Positions 11,187 through 18,972 of a DNA stretch of 26,922 nucleotides are shown here, in pieces (positions within the stretch are counted from its first letter, which is position 1; every line of letters starts with the position of its first letter). Made by a program: the position numbers and the translations under genes. Under the pieces are notes generated by a model. It ran no database searches and was not told the DNA's origin. It was given only the letters and a program-made list of their open reading frames with translations. This DNA is from GCA-002779465 sp964596535 (GTDB lineage Bacteria; Desulfobacterota; Desulfobacteria; Desulfobacterales; UBA2156), in the NCBI GenBank assembly GCA_964596535.1, contig CAZQUR010000036.1:1-26922 (forward strand), read 5' to 3'.

Positions 11187-12215
11187 TCAAAACCCCTTGC
11201 CGAAGGGACATGCCGGGTACCGGCAGGTGGTGCAGTCCAGGCACAGTCCGCCGTGGGCCAGCCGGGCCAAATCCTTTCCATCCGGTTTTTCGCCGGCAAG
11301 CAGACGCGGGAGAATGAGATCGAAAATCGTGGTCCGATGGAAAAGGGCGCAGGCGGGAATCCCCATGATGGGAACATCTTTCCGGTAGGCCAGGAGGAAC
11401 ATGGCCCCCGGCAGCACCGCGGAGCCGTAATAGAGTTGATCCACCCCGACGTTGGAAATCCCGATCCGGGTAACATCGTCCGGATCCACGGACATGCCGC
11501 CGGTGGTGATGATGAGTTCGGCGCCCCGGGAAAGGAAGCGCTTTAGGTGTTGCGTGATGACGGTTTCGTCGTCCGGGAGGATGACCGTTTCCACCAGGTC
11601 GGAGCCCATGGCCGTTACTTTCTCCCGCACCACCTTCTCGAACCGATCCTCGATGTGTCCCTGGAAGACCTCGTTTCCCGTGATGATCAGATAGACGTTG
11701 CGGCGGGCAAACGGCGTTACGGAGAAAAGGGGAAACGCTTTTTTGGCAAGGTCCACGGCCTCATCGAGGACGGACCGCCGGATCACCAGGGGGATGGCGC
11801 GGGTGCCGGCCAGTTTTTGCCCCTTTTGAACCGGTGTGTGGGTGTGGATGGAAGCGCACATCACGTCCGGAATCTCGTTGAGGGCGATCAAGGGATCCAC
11901 TTTGACCACGAAAAGTCCGTCGGTTTGAGCATAGAGCTGGATTTTCCCTTCCGAAGGATCGGGGGTGTACGCGACCCCGGGACCGGCCAATGCCTCGGCG
12001 AGCGCCAAAACGGCTTCGTCTTCATGGACTTCATCCTTGCCGATTTCCAGGACGTAAAGGTGACGCTTCCCCAGACGCATCAGGTGGCAAAGGTCACCGG
12101 TTTCGATTTTTTGGCCCCGGCGGAAGGCAGGGCCTTTGAATTTCCCCGGAACGATTTCCGTCATATCGTGGGGAATCGTCATGCCCACGGCATCTTCGAT
12201 ATTTATTTTTTTCAT
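11187..12215 (-). CDS. Molybdopterin-binding domain protein with C-terminal Cys cluster
   Basis: This 342-residue protein has a MoaB/MogA-like molybdopterin-binding fold in its second half: YLIITGNEVFQG (175-186) and TTGGMSVDPDDVTR (237-250) are the signature loops, and GIPACALFH (285-293) is like the end of MoeA domains. The N-terminal 80 residues (INIEDAVGMTIPHDMTEI, FKGPAFRRGQ) resemble the domain that opens MoeA-like proteins. The tail carries C325-x2-C328-x2-C331-x4-C336, a plausible iron-sulfur or metal site. I chose MKKINIEDAVG as the start; the open frame extends 102 codons upstream but reads as non-coding repeat. It could act in molybdenum-cofactor synthesis or delivery, or sense the cofactor; substrate and role are not known. 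Its position inside the Pho locus is odd. Confidence 0.85.
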   Translation of the reverse strand: MKKINIEDAVGMTIPHDMTEIVPGKFKGPAFRRGQKIETGDLCHLMRLGKRHLYVLEIGKDEVHEDEAVLALAEALAGPGVAYTPDPSEGKIQLYAQTDGLFVVKVDPLIALNEIPDVMCASIHTHTPVQKGQKLAGTRAIPLVIRRSVLDEAVDLAKKAFPLFSVTPFARRNVYLIITGNEVFQGHIEDRFEKVVREKVTAMGSDLVETVILPDDETVITQHLKRFLSRGAELIITTGGMSVDPDDVTRIGISNVGVDQLYYGSAVLPGAMFLLAYRKDVPIMGIPACALFHRTTIFDLILPRLLAGEKPDGKDLARLAHGGLCLDCTTCRYPACPFGKGF

Positions 12216-12259
12216 GAGCCTTGTTCGACCTTTTGGGGTTCGATGTCGTTCTTTCCATT

Positions 12260-12276
12260 GAAAGGGGGCCCCTTTC
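12260..12276. repeat. Palindrome upstream of the molybdopterin-binding gene
   Basis: GAAAGGGG and CCCCTTTC form an 8-bp perfect inverted repeat around a single base, 45 bases before the gene's ATG. As RNA the hairpin would open a few pairs for its loop. It could be an operator or leader hairpin; no regulator is identifiable. Confidence 0.35.
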
Positions 12277-12346
12277 CGGTTCGAAACATCCTCCGGAGCG
12301 CACCGCCATATTACATGACCGGAATGCTTCTCGCAAGCCCCGCTTT

Positions 12347-12391
12347 CAAGGGTTCGAGGGTTCGAGGATTTAAGGGGTTGAAGGGGTCGAG
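12347..12391. repeat. Degenerate GGGTTCGA-type short tandem repeat
   Basis: The stretch reads as successive 8-9-base units: AAGGGTTCGA, GGGTTCGA, GGATTTAA, GGGGTTGAA, GGGGTCGA, GGG. Short repeats of this kind occur between genes in related genomes (from memory). No coding or regulatory role is evident. Confidence 0.5.
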
Positions 12392-12529
12392 GGAAGCGGT
12401 CGCGAAACCGGTGCGTTCCATATCGGGGGGCCTGCCCTTCAGATTGAAAAGACTCTGCCCAATCGTTTGTTGGAATGAAACAACAGGGTGTTTTATCTTT
12501 GATGGAATTGTAAAAACGCAAAAACCCCC

Positions 12530-12549
12530 CCTCTCCTTTGAAGGAGAGG
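12530..12549. terminator. Symmetric hairpin with flanking A/T tracts, likely bidirectional terminator
   Basis: CCTCTCCT (12530-12537) pairs perfectly with AGGAGAGG (12542-12549) around the loop TTGA. ATTTTT follows on the plus strand; on the minus strand the stem is followed by a G run and then TTTTT. It lies just upstream of the pst promoter and would stop antisense or upstream transcription from entering pst. Confidence 0.5.
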
Positions 12550-12570
12550 ATTTTTACGGCCGTAACGTAT

Positions 12571-12624
12571 TTAACAAAACCCTAACAAAAGGCTAGTTTT
12601 TCCTTAACATAGGCATTCTATTTT
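12571..12624 (+). promoter_or_regulatory. Pho-box-like PhoB promoter of the pst operon
   Basis: TTAACA at 12571, CTAACA at 12582, CTAGTT at 12593 and TTAACA at 12604 are spaced exactly 11 bases apart; three of the four are strong matches. A 7-base gap follows the last 7-mer, then TATTTT (12619-12624) as the -10. The architecture equals that before phoB. An extra TAACGTA at 12563 is out of phase. Confidence 0.68.
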
Positions 12625-12706
12625 CCGTACCCGACGTCAATGGAGCCGGATAACCAAGGACCGCCGCCGCTTTCCGGATTGAAAAAAAAAGAAATATAAA
12701 AATCGT

Positions 12707-14095
12707 ATGCCGACACTGATTTTAATCGCCGTCCTCTTGAGCTTGTCCTCGTTGGGCTATTACCTGGGCCGTCACAAAGCCGTGGCCGTTGCCTACGGTG
12801 CGCCGAAAAAGGTCACCATGCATTCCCGGCCGGTGTACTACGGAGCGCTGACGGCCCTGTGGTGTGGTCTCCCCGCGGTTTTGGTGTTTGGATTCTGGCT
12901 GGCGTTTGAAGGGAGCATTATCACGCGCATGGTGGTGGCGGACCTTCCGGCCAAGTACCGGGAATTGTCCGACGCACGGATCAACCTCCTGGTCAACGAC
13001 ATCAAGAACCAAGTGGAAGGGAACATCGTATCCGTCAGAGATGATCCGGACATTCTCCGGGCGGCACGGCACTATCAACGTCTCCAGTCCGTCAGCCGGG
13101 CCGCTTTGAGCGTAACGGTGCTCTCTTTAGCTATCGGCGGTATTCTCTTGGTGCGGGCGAAAATCAAGCCGTCTCTTCGCGCGCGCAACCAGGTGGAAAC
13201 GGCGGTGCGTTATATTCTCATCGTATGCTCCACTATCGCGATCCTGACCACCATCGGCATCGTCCTTTCCGTGCTCTATGAATCGATCCGGTTTTTCAAG
13301 ACCGTACCCGTCACGGATTTCCTGTTCGGACTGGAATGGTCCCCCCAGACCGCCATCCGCAAGGACCAGGTGGGAAGCTCCGGGGCCTTCGGGGCGATCC
13401 CGGTGCTTTTGGGAACGGTGCTCATTTCCGCCGTCGCCATGGTGGTGGCGGTGCCGGTAGGCCTCATGTCGGCCATTTATCTTTCCGAATATGCTGGTTC
13501 CCGTCTACGGGCGGTGGCAAAGCCGTTGATCGAGATTTTGGCCGGAATCCCCACCGTGGTGTACGGTTTTTTCGCCGCCCTCACCGTGGCGCCTTTTATC
13601 CGGGGGATGGGGGAATCCCTTGGACTCGATGTCTCATCGGAAAGCGCCCTGGCGGCAGGCCTTGTCATGGGGATTATGATCATTCCCTTTGTGTCTTCCC
13701 TTTCGGATGATTTCATCAATGCCGTTCCCCAATCCCTCCGGGACGGGTCCTACAGTTTAGGGGCCACGAAATCCGAGACCATCAAGCAGGTGTTACTCCC
13801 GGCGGCGCTCCCCGGTATCGTGGGCGGCGTCCTTTTGGCGGTTTCCCGGGCCATCGGGGAGACCATGATCGTGGTCATGGCCGCCGGGTTGGCCGCCAAT
13901 CTCACCGTGAACCCCCTGAAAGCGGTGACCACGGTGACCGTTCAAATCGTTACCCTGTTGGTGGGAGACCAGGAATTCGACAGCCCCAAGACCCTGGCCG
14001 CGTTTGCCCTGGGGCTTTTGCTTTTCGTGGTGACCTTGATTCTGAACATCATCGCCCTCCAGGTGGTTCGGAAATATCGGGAGCAATATGAATAG
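12707..14095 (+). CDS. pstC: Phosphate ABC transporter permease PstC
   Basis: PstC is one of the two inner-membrane channel subunits of the high-affinity phosphate importer. This 462-residue form is longer than the E. coli protein. It begins with a membrane helix and a YYLGRHKA motif (about 18-25), a second helix (about 45-66), a periplasmic segment (about 70-130) and two more helices before the permease core at about 230-455. The cytoplasmic EAA-type loop that docks PstB is SLGATKSETIKQVLLPAALPG (350-370). The start at 12707 lacks a strong ribosome-binding sequence, but the N-terminal pattern suits the extended PstC type. It is the first gene after the Pho-box promoter, and its stop overlaps pstA by 8 bases. 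Confidence 0.95.
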   Translation: MPTLILIAVLLSLSSLGYYLGRHKAVAVAYGAPKKVTMHSRPVYYGALTALWCGLPAVLVFGFWLAFEGSIITRMVVADLPAKYRELSDARINLLVNDIKNQVEGNIVSVRDDPDILRAARHYQRLQSVSRAALSVTVLSLAIGGILLVRAKIKPSLRARNQVETAVRYILIVCSTIAILTTIGIVLSVLYESIRFFKTVPVTDFLFGLEWSPQTAIRKDQVGSSGAFGAIPVLLGTVLISAVAMVVAVPVGLMSAIYLSEYAGSRLRAVAKPLIEILAGIPTVVYGFFAALTVAPFIRGMGESLGLDVSSESALAAGLVMGIMIIPFVSSLSDDFINAVPQSLRDGSYSLGATKSETIKQVLLPAALPGIVGGVLLAVSRAIGETMIVVMAAGLAANLTVNPLKAVTTVTVQIVTLLVGDQEFDSPKTLAAFALGLLLFVVTLILNIIALQVVRKYREQYE

Positions 14096-15380
14096 CCCGA
14101 ATTTTTCCACGAACGGCGCTTCCCGGCGGACCATCGAGGTCGTCCGGCGAAGCCTTACGCGGCGATATCGGGCCGAGCGCCGTTTCCGGCGATACGGTAT
14201 ATGCGCCATCACCCTCAGCCTCATTTTCCTCGCGTTGCTTTTTGCCAATATGATCCTCAACGGATACACGGCCCTTAGCCAGACCTACATTCGTTTGGAT
14301 GTGTTTTACGATGCAACGGTTTTGCACCGGGATGCCCTGGCCTCGGCCGATTACGGACGGCTGGTCAAGGGGGCGTTGACAGACCTTTTTCCGGATGTCC
14401 AGGGGCGGCGGGAAAAACGGGATTTATTCCGCCTCGTCAGTTCCGGCGCTTCTTTCGAACTCCGCGATCGAATATTGGCGCATCCGGAGCGCATCGGTGA
14501 AAGAGAATCCGTGTGGGTGCTGGCGGACGATGATGTGGACATGCTCCTCAAGGGACACATCCGGCGGGATCTGCCTGAATCCGATCGGCGGATCAGCAAC
14601 CGGCAGCTCCAATGGTTGGACCGGTTGGCGGCCGAAGGCCGGATCGATAAGCGCTTCAACCGCGTCTTTTTGACCCACGGAGACTCCCGGGAACCGGAAA
14701 TGGCCGGGGTATGGGGGGCGGTCATGGGGTCCTTTCTCACCCTCATCGTGACCCTCGTGCTTTCCTTTCCCATCGGTGTCGCCGCGGCTGTTTACCTTGA
14801 AGAGTTTGCCCCCAGGAACCGGTGGACGGATCTCATCGAGATCAACATTAACAACCTGGCGGCGGTGCCGTCCATCGTTTTCGGCCTTCTGGGGCTGGCG
14901 GTGTTTTTAAACTTTTTCGGGCTCCCGCGATCGGCCCCCGTTGTGGGCGGGCTCGTTCTGGCCCTCATGACCCTTCCGGTGATCATTATCTCCGGGCGTT
15001 CGGCCCTGAAATCGGTCCCGCCCTCCATCCGAGAGGCGGCCCTGGGCGTGGGTGCCTCCAAAATGCAGGTGGTGATCCATCACGTGCTCCCCCTGGCCAT
15101 GCCCGGTATGCTCACCGGGACCATCATTGGAATGGCCCGGGCCCTTGGCGAAACGGCGCCGTTGCTGATGATCGGCATGGTGGCCTTCATCGTGGAGATT
15201 CCGGCGGGATTCACGGACCCGGCCACGGCCCTCCCCGTCCAGATCTACCTGTGGGCGGACAGCCCGGAGCGGGCCTTCGTGGAACGGACTTCGGCGGCGG
15301 TGATCGTGTTGTTGGCTTTTTTGATCGTCATGAACGCCGCCGCGGTCATTTTGAGAAGACGATTCGAGCGGAGGTGGTAA
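14088..15380 (+). CDS. pstA: Phosphate ABC transporter permease PstA
   Basis: PstA is the second permease of the phosphate importer, here 430 residues. A basic cytoplasmic start is followed by a membrane helix (about 37-58), a long hydrophilic periplasmic region (about 60-205) absent from short PstA proteins, then a permease core. The PstB-docking loop reads ALGVGASKMQVVIHHVLPLA (about 318-337). The extended periplasmic domain matches the extended PstC and suggests a co-evolved large-format transporter. The ATG lies within the last codons of pstC (8-base overlap), with GGGAG just upstream, so translation is coupled. A gap of 96 bases separates it from pstS. Confidence 0.95.
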   Translation: MNSPNFSTNGASRRTIEVVRRSLTRRYRAERRFRRYGICAITLSLIFLALLFANMILNGYTALSQTYIRLDVFYDATVLHRDALASADYGRLVKGALTDLFPDVQGRREKRDLFRLVSSGASFELRDRILAHPERIGERESVWVLADDDVDMLLKGHIRRDLPESDRRISNRQLQWLDRLAAEGRIDKRFNRVFLTHGDSREPEMAGVWGAVMGSFLTLIVTLVLSFPIGVAAAVYLEEFAPRNRWTDLIEININNLAAVPSIVFGLLGLAVFLNFFGLPRSAPVVGGLVLALMTLPVIIISGRSALKSVPPSIREAALGVGASKMQVVIHHVLPLAMPGMLTGTIIGMARALGETAPLLMIGMVAFIVEIPAGFTDPATALPVQIYLWADSPERAFVERTSAAVIVLLAFLIVMNAAAVILRRRFERRW

Positions 15381-15476
15381 CATGAATTAATCCTTGAAAC
15401 TTGTTTTCTATATTCGGTGACAATCAACGGACATTTTTTTAAACAAAAACAACAAAATCAAAACAAGGAGAAAAAA

Positions 15477-16532
15477 ATGAAAAAATGGATCATGTTGTCG
15501 ACGGCGGCGGTTTTTCTGTTCACGGCGATTCCCGGGGTCTTTGCCGGGTCCGCCAGGGACACCATCAACATCGTGGGGTCCTCCACGGTGTATCCGTTTG
15601 CCACGGTGGTGGCGGAACGCTTCGGAAAGACCACCCAGTTCAAAACCCCGAAGATCGAATCCACGGGTTCCGGCGGCGGTCTGAAGCTCTTCTGTGCGGG
15701 GGTGGGGGTTGAACATCCCGACATCACCAATGCCTCCCGGCGCATCAAGCAATCGGAATTTGATCAGTGCGCCCGGAACGGCGTGACGGAAATCGTGGAG
15801 GTGAAGGTGGGATACGACGGGATTGTCGTGGCCAATGCCAAAGAGGCCCCCTTGCTTCAACTGACCCGGAAAGATCTTTTTCTGGCCCTGGCAAAGGACG
15901 TTCCGGATCCCAAAGGCGGTGAGAAAGTAGTCCCCAATCCCTATAAAACATGGAAAGACGTCAACCCGGCCCTTCCGAATGTCAAAATCGAAGTTTTGGG
16001 TCCTCCGCCTACCTCCGGGACCCGGGACGCCTTTTCAGAACTGGTCATGGAAGAGGGCGCCAAGGCTTTTGACTGGCTCAAGGCGCTGAGAGGGTCCGAC
16101 AAGAAAAAATTCAAGGCCATTGCCCATGCCATCCGGGAGGACGGCGCTTATGTAGAGGCCGGGGAAAACGATAACCTCATCGTCCAGAAACTGGAAGCCA
16201 ACAAGGACGCCTTCGGTATTTTCGGGTTCAGCTTCCTGGACCAAAACGCCGACAAGCTCAAAGGGTCCCTGATCGAAGGCACGGCGCCCACCTTTGAGAA
16301 CATCGCCGAGGGCAAGTATCCGGTTTCAAGACCGCTTTTTTTCTACGTGAAAAAAGCTCATGCGGGCGTGATCCCCGGAGTCAAGGAATACGTCGCGGAG
16401 TTTACCAGCGAAAAAGCCTGGGGGCCGGACGGGTATCTGTCTGAAAAAGGGTTGATTCCCATGCCCGAAGCCGAACGCAAAGCTTTTGCGAATGCGGTGC
16501 AAAACATGATCCCCCTGGAATCCTTGAAATAA
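15477..16532 (+). CDS. pstS: Periplasmic phosphate-binding protein PstS
   Basis: PstS captures phosphate in the periplasm and hands it to PstC-PstA. The 351-residue precursor has a classic signal peptide with cleavage expected after GVFA (about residue 23). Phosphate-contact loops are visible: GSSTVYPF near the N-terminus of the mature protein, STGSGGG, and PPTSGTRDAF. AAGGAG lies 6 bases before ATG 15477, an excellent ribosome-binding site; an upstream in-frame GTG at 15417 is rejected because it would add a lysine- and glutamine-rich leader before the signal peptide. The gene is third in the operon, between permeases and ATPase, whereas pstS usually comes first. A hairpin follows its stop. 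Confidence 0.96.
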   Translation: MKKWIMLSTAAVFLFTAIPGVFAGSARDTINIVGSSTVYPFATVVAERFGKTTQFKTPKIESTGSGGGLKLFCAGVGVEHPDITNASRRIKQSEFDQCARNGVTEIVEVKVGYDGIVVANAKEAPLLQLTRKDLFLALAKDVPDPKGGEKVVPNPYKTWKDVNPALPNVKIEVLGPPPTSGTRDAFSELVMEEGAKAFDWLKALRGSDKKKFKAIAHAIREDGAYVEAGENDNLIVQKLEANKDAFGIFGFSFLDQNADKLKGSLIEGTAPTFENIAEGKYPVSRPLFFYVKKAHAGVIPGVKEYVAEFTSEKAWGPDGYLSEKGLIPMPEAERKAFANAVQNMIPLESLK

Positions 16533-16548
16533 CATCACGGTCACCCTG

Positions 16549-16579
16549 TGCCGGCCGGCTCTTGACGACCCGGCCGGCA
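16549..16579 (+). other. Strong hairpin between pstS and pstB
   Basis: TGCCGGCCGG (16549-16558) and CCGGCCGGCA (16570-16579) form a perfect, GC-rich 10-bp stem with an 11-nt loop, starting 17 bases after the pstS stop. No T tract follows, so it is not a typical intrinsic terminator. It more likely protects the upstream pstS message from 3' decay or attenuates read-through into pstB. Confidence 0.6.
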
Positions 16580-16590
16580 TCCACTATGAA
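16562..16590 (+). promoter_or_regulatory. Possible internal promoter for pstB
   Basis: TTGACG (16562-16567), a 17-base spacer and TATGAA (16585-16590) match sigma-70 boxes at 5/6 and 4/6. The start would fall near 16597, shortly before the pstB ATG. The -35 box lies in the loop of the pstS-pstB hairpin. Support is by pattern only. Confidence 0.35.
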
Positions 16591-16613
16591 CCGGAAATTG
16601 AAAAGAGCCCGCC

Positions 16614-17525
16614 ATGCAGGCCACGAAAATACAACACATGGAACCGGAACCCAAAAGTATGCCTCCTGAAAATCCCAAAGATAAGCCGCCCGAGGTACTC
16701 GATGGAGAAAAGGCTCGCGATCTGGTTCCCCGGGAAAAACGGGAAACGGTGGGGGATGTCACCGTCCCCGAGCCCAGGATGACCTGCCGGCACGTGAACG
16801 TCTTTTACGGGGAAAAACAGGCCATCCGGAATGTGTCGCTGGATATCGGCAGGAACGAGGTCGTCTCCATGATCGGCCCCTCCGGGTGCGGAAAGTCCAC
16901 CTTTATCCGGTGCTTGAATCGCATGAACGACACCATCGACTCCTGCCGGGTCACAGGTGAGATCATTCTCGACGGTCTTAATATCTATGACAAAAACGTG
17001 GATGTGGTGCCGTTGCGCGCCCAGGTGGGGATGGTGTTTCAGAAGCCCAATCCGTTTCCCAAGTCCATCTATGAGAATATCGCCTATGGTCCGAAAATCC
17101 ACGGGCTGGCAAGAAACAAGGCGGAACTCGATGAAATTGTGGAGACGTCTTTAATCAAGGCCGGGTTGTGGGAAGAAGTCAAAGACCAGCTCGATCAGCC
17201 CGGGACCAGCCTTTCGGGAGGACAGCAGCAGCGGCTGTGCATCGCACGGACCATCGCCGTGAGCCCGGAGGTGATTCTCATGGATGAACCCTGCAGCGCC
17301 CTGGATCCCATCGCCACGGCGGTCATCGAGGACCTCATCGACGAGCTCAAGAAGCAATATACCATCGCCATCGTGACCCATTCCATGCAGCAGGCCTCCC
17401 GGGTGTCCCAGCGAACGGCCTTTTTCCATTTGGGAGACCTCATCGAGGTCGGTCCCACCCCGCGGATCTTTACCCGACCCCGCCACCAATTGACGGAAGA
17501 CTATATCACCGGTCGATTCGGTTAG
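16614..17525 (+). CDS. pstB: Phosphate ABC transporter ATP-binding protein PstB
   Basis: PstB powers phosphate import by ATP hydrolysis on the cytoplasmic face of PstC-PstA. All ABC motifs are intact: Walker A GPSGCGKST (88-96), Q-loop VFQKPNPFP (141-149), signature LSGGQQQR (200-207), Walker B ILMDEP (221-226) and the switch His in VTHSMQQA. The C-terminus DYITGRFG is diagnostic of PstB. The protein is 303 residues as called, with about 55 extra hydrophilic residues before the conserved start MTCRHVNVFYG. A shorter start at that Met is possible, but AAGAG precedes the 16614 ATG. No phoU follows; phoU is in the phoBR operon. Confidence 0.95.
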   Translation: MQATKIQHMEPEPKSMPPENPKDKPPEVLDGEKARDLVPREKRETVGDVTVPEPRMTCRHVNVFYGEKQAIRNVSLDIGRNEVVSMIGPSGCGKSTFIRCLNRMNDTIDSCRVTGEIILDGLNIYDKNVDVVPLRAQVGMVFQKPNPFPKSIYENIAYGPKIHGLARNKAELDEIVETSLIKAGLWEEVKDQLDQPGTSLSGGQQQRLCIARTIAVSPEVILMDEPCSALDPIATAVIEDLIDELKKQYTIAIVTHSMQQASRVSQRTAFFHLGDLIEVGPTPRIFTRPRHQLTEDYITGRFG

Positions 17526-17658
17526 GGTGCGGATGTAAATGGCGGTTCCTTTCCGTTTCTTTCGGTGAAAAAAGCGATCTATGGATATGCTTCTCGGAAA
17601 CCGGAAAACAGGGGCCGACGCTGTTTAAACGCACCGGATGTTCGCCGATTCTTGAACC

Positions 17659-18972
17659 ATGATCTCTGAACTCATTTGTTTTTTGCAGAAACGGGTTCCC
17701 GGCCAGGTGGTCATTCAACTCACGGATCGATGCAACGCCCACTGCCCCCAGTGCGGCATGCGCGTCACCGAACCATTCCCCCGTGCCCGGCTGCACGTGA
17801 ATCATATCAAGCGGATCCTCGATCACGCGGCGTCAAACGGCGTCAAAGCCGTCTCCTTTACCGGTGGAGAACCCTTTTTATACTTCAAGGATCTGGTGGA
17901 ACTGATTCGGCACGCCGGTCGCTGCGGGATCGAATATATCCGAACCGGCACCAACGGCTTTTTTCTCAATCGTTTCGATTCTCCCGGTTTCGAAGGCCGT
18001 ATTCACAAGATCGCCGAAATGCTCGCCCGAACACCGCTGAGAAATTTCTGGATCAGCATCGATTCCGCGTCGCCGCATCACCACGAATCCATGCGCGGGT
18101 TTCCGGGGATCATCAAGGGGATCGAAAAGGCACTCCCCATTTTTCACGAACACGGCATCTTTCCTTCGGCGAACTTGGGGATCAATCGCAACATGGGCGG
18201 GGATCCGTTGCCGCCGTCCGCGGATTTCCCGGGGCGATTCGGACCCGGCCCGGGGGGGTTTTTCCGGGACACCAAAAAGGCCTTTGATCGCTTCTTTCGA
18301 TTCGTAACGGATTTAGGATTCACGATTGTGAATGCCTGTTACCCCATGAGCATGAATGGACGGGGTATTCCCGGCAACGGGTTGGACGCCGTGTATCGGG
18401 CCGATTCCAAAGATGCCGTGGCCTCCTTCACCCCCCATGAAAAAGCGCTGCTGTTCCGGGCGCTTTTTGAAGTGGTTCCCGAACATCGATTTCGGGTGCG
18501 GATTTTTTCTCCGTTGTGCTCCTTGTATGCCCTTTCAATCCAACAAACCGCCCCCAAGCGAAGTCCGTCCCACCCCTGTCGAGGGGGCATCGATTTTTTC
18601 TTCATCAACGCTCAGGACGGGGACACCTACCCCTGCGGATATCGGGGAGCGGAAAATTTGGGGCCATACTGGGATTTGTCTTTAAAGCAAAAACCGGAGA
18701 CGCCGTTTTGCCGAAAATGTGAGTGGGAGTGTTTCCGGGACCCATCCGAGCTGCTGGGCCCTTTAGCGGAAACGATGTCGCACCCCATTTCCCTTTTACG
18801 GAAATGGGCGGCGGATCCGGACTTTTTCCGGTTGTGGGTGTCCGATATCCTGTACTACCGTGCCTGCGGTTATTTCAACGGCCGGATGCCTCCGGACGCG
18901 GCGCGGATGGCGGTTTTTAAAAAACATTTTAACGCTTCCACTTCTTTCCCGGATCCGGTTTCCTTTTCCTGA
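17659..18972 (+). CDS. Radical SAM protein with C-terminal cysteine-rich region
   Basis: This 437-residue protein has the cluster motif C25-x3-C29-x2-C32 near its N-terminus, a clear TGGEPFLY motif (about residue 72) for SAM binding and SIDSAS on a later strand. The C-terminal half holds further cysteines (HPCRGG, YPCGY, CRKCEWEC) that could bind an auxiliary 4Fe-4S cluster, as in SPASM/twitch proteins. It is not closely similar by eye to the radical SAM protein at 6415-7524. It starts 133 bases after pstB and precedes the methyltransferase, decarboxylase, glycosyltransferase and acyltransferase genes on the same strand, so a role in the same envelope-lipid pathway is possible. Substrate unknown. 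The start has a weak ribosome-binding sequence. Confidence 0.87.
   Translation: MISELICFLQKRVPGQVVIQLTDRCNAHCPQCGMRVTEPFPRARLHVNHIKRILDHAASNGVKAVSFTGGEPFLYFKDLVELIRHAGRCGIEYIRTGTNGFFLNRFDSPGFEGRIHKIAEMLARTPLRNFWISIDSASPHHHESMRGFPGIIKGIEKALPIFHEHGIFPSANLGINRNMGGDPLPPSADFPGRFGPGPGGFFRDTKKAFDRFFRFVTDLGFTIVNACYPMSMNGRGIPGNGLDAVYRADSKDAVASFTPHEKALLFRALFEVVPEHRFRVRIFSPLCSLYALSIQQTAPKRSPSHPCRGGIDFFFINAQDGDTYPCGYRGAENLGPYWDLSLKQKPETPFCRKCEWECFRDPSELLGPLAETMSHPISLLRKWAADPDFFRLWVSDILYYRACGYFNGRMPPDAARMAVFKKHFNASTSFPDPVSFS

Larger units (their letters stand above)
12216..12706. other. Gene-free stretch upstream of pstC
   Basis: About 490 bases without a credible gene. From left to right it holds a palindrome near the molybdopterin gene start (12260-12276), a degenerate GGGTTCGA repeat (12347-12391), a strong hairpin flanked by A and T tracts (12530-12549), the Pho-box-like pst promoter (12571-12624) and an approximately 80-base pst leader. 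Confidence 0.6.

Noticed and set aside
12216..12521. 102-codon N-terminal extension of the molybdopterin-binding protein
   Set aside because: It translates repeat and spacer DNA, and the conserved N-terminus starts at 12215.
11547..12596. 349-codon rightward frame opposite the molybdopterin-binding gene
   Set aside because: Antisense to a recognised gene, running on through repeat DNA and across the hairpin; no protein-like motifs.
15394..15414. TTGAAA and TATATT as an internal pstS promoter
   Set aside because: Only 9 bases separate the boxes, too short for sigma-70.
15417..15476. GTG start for pstS 20 codons upstream
   Set aside because: It would put a polar Lys/Gln/Asn tract before a normal signal peptide; the AAGGAG site points to 15477.
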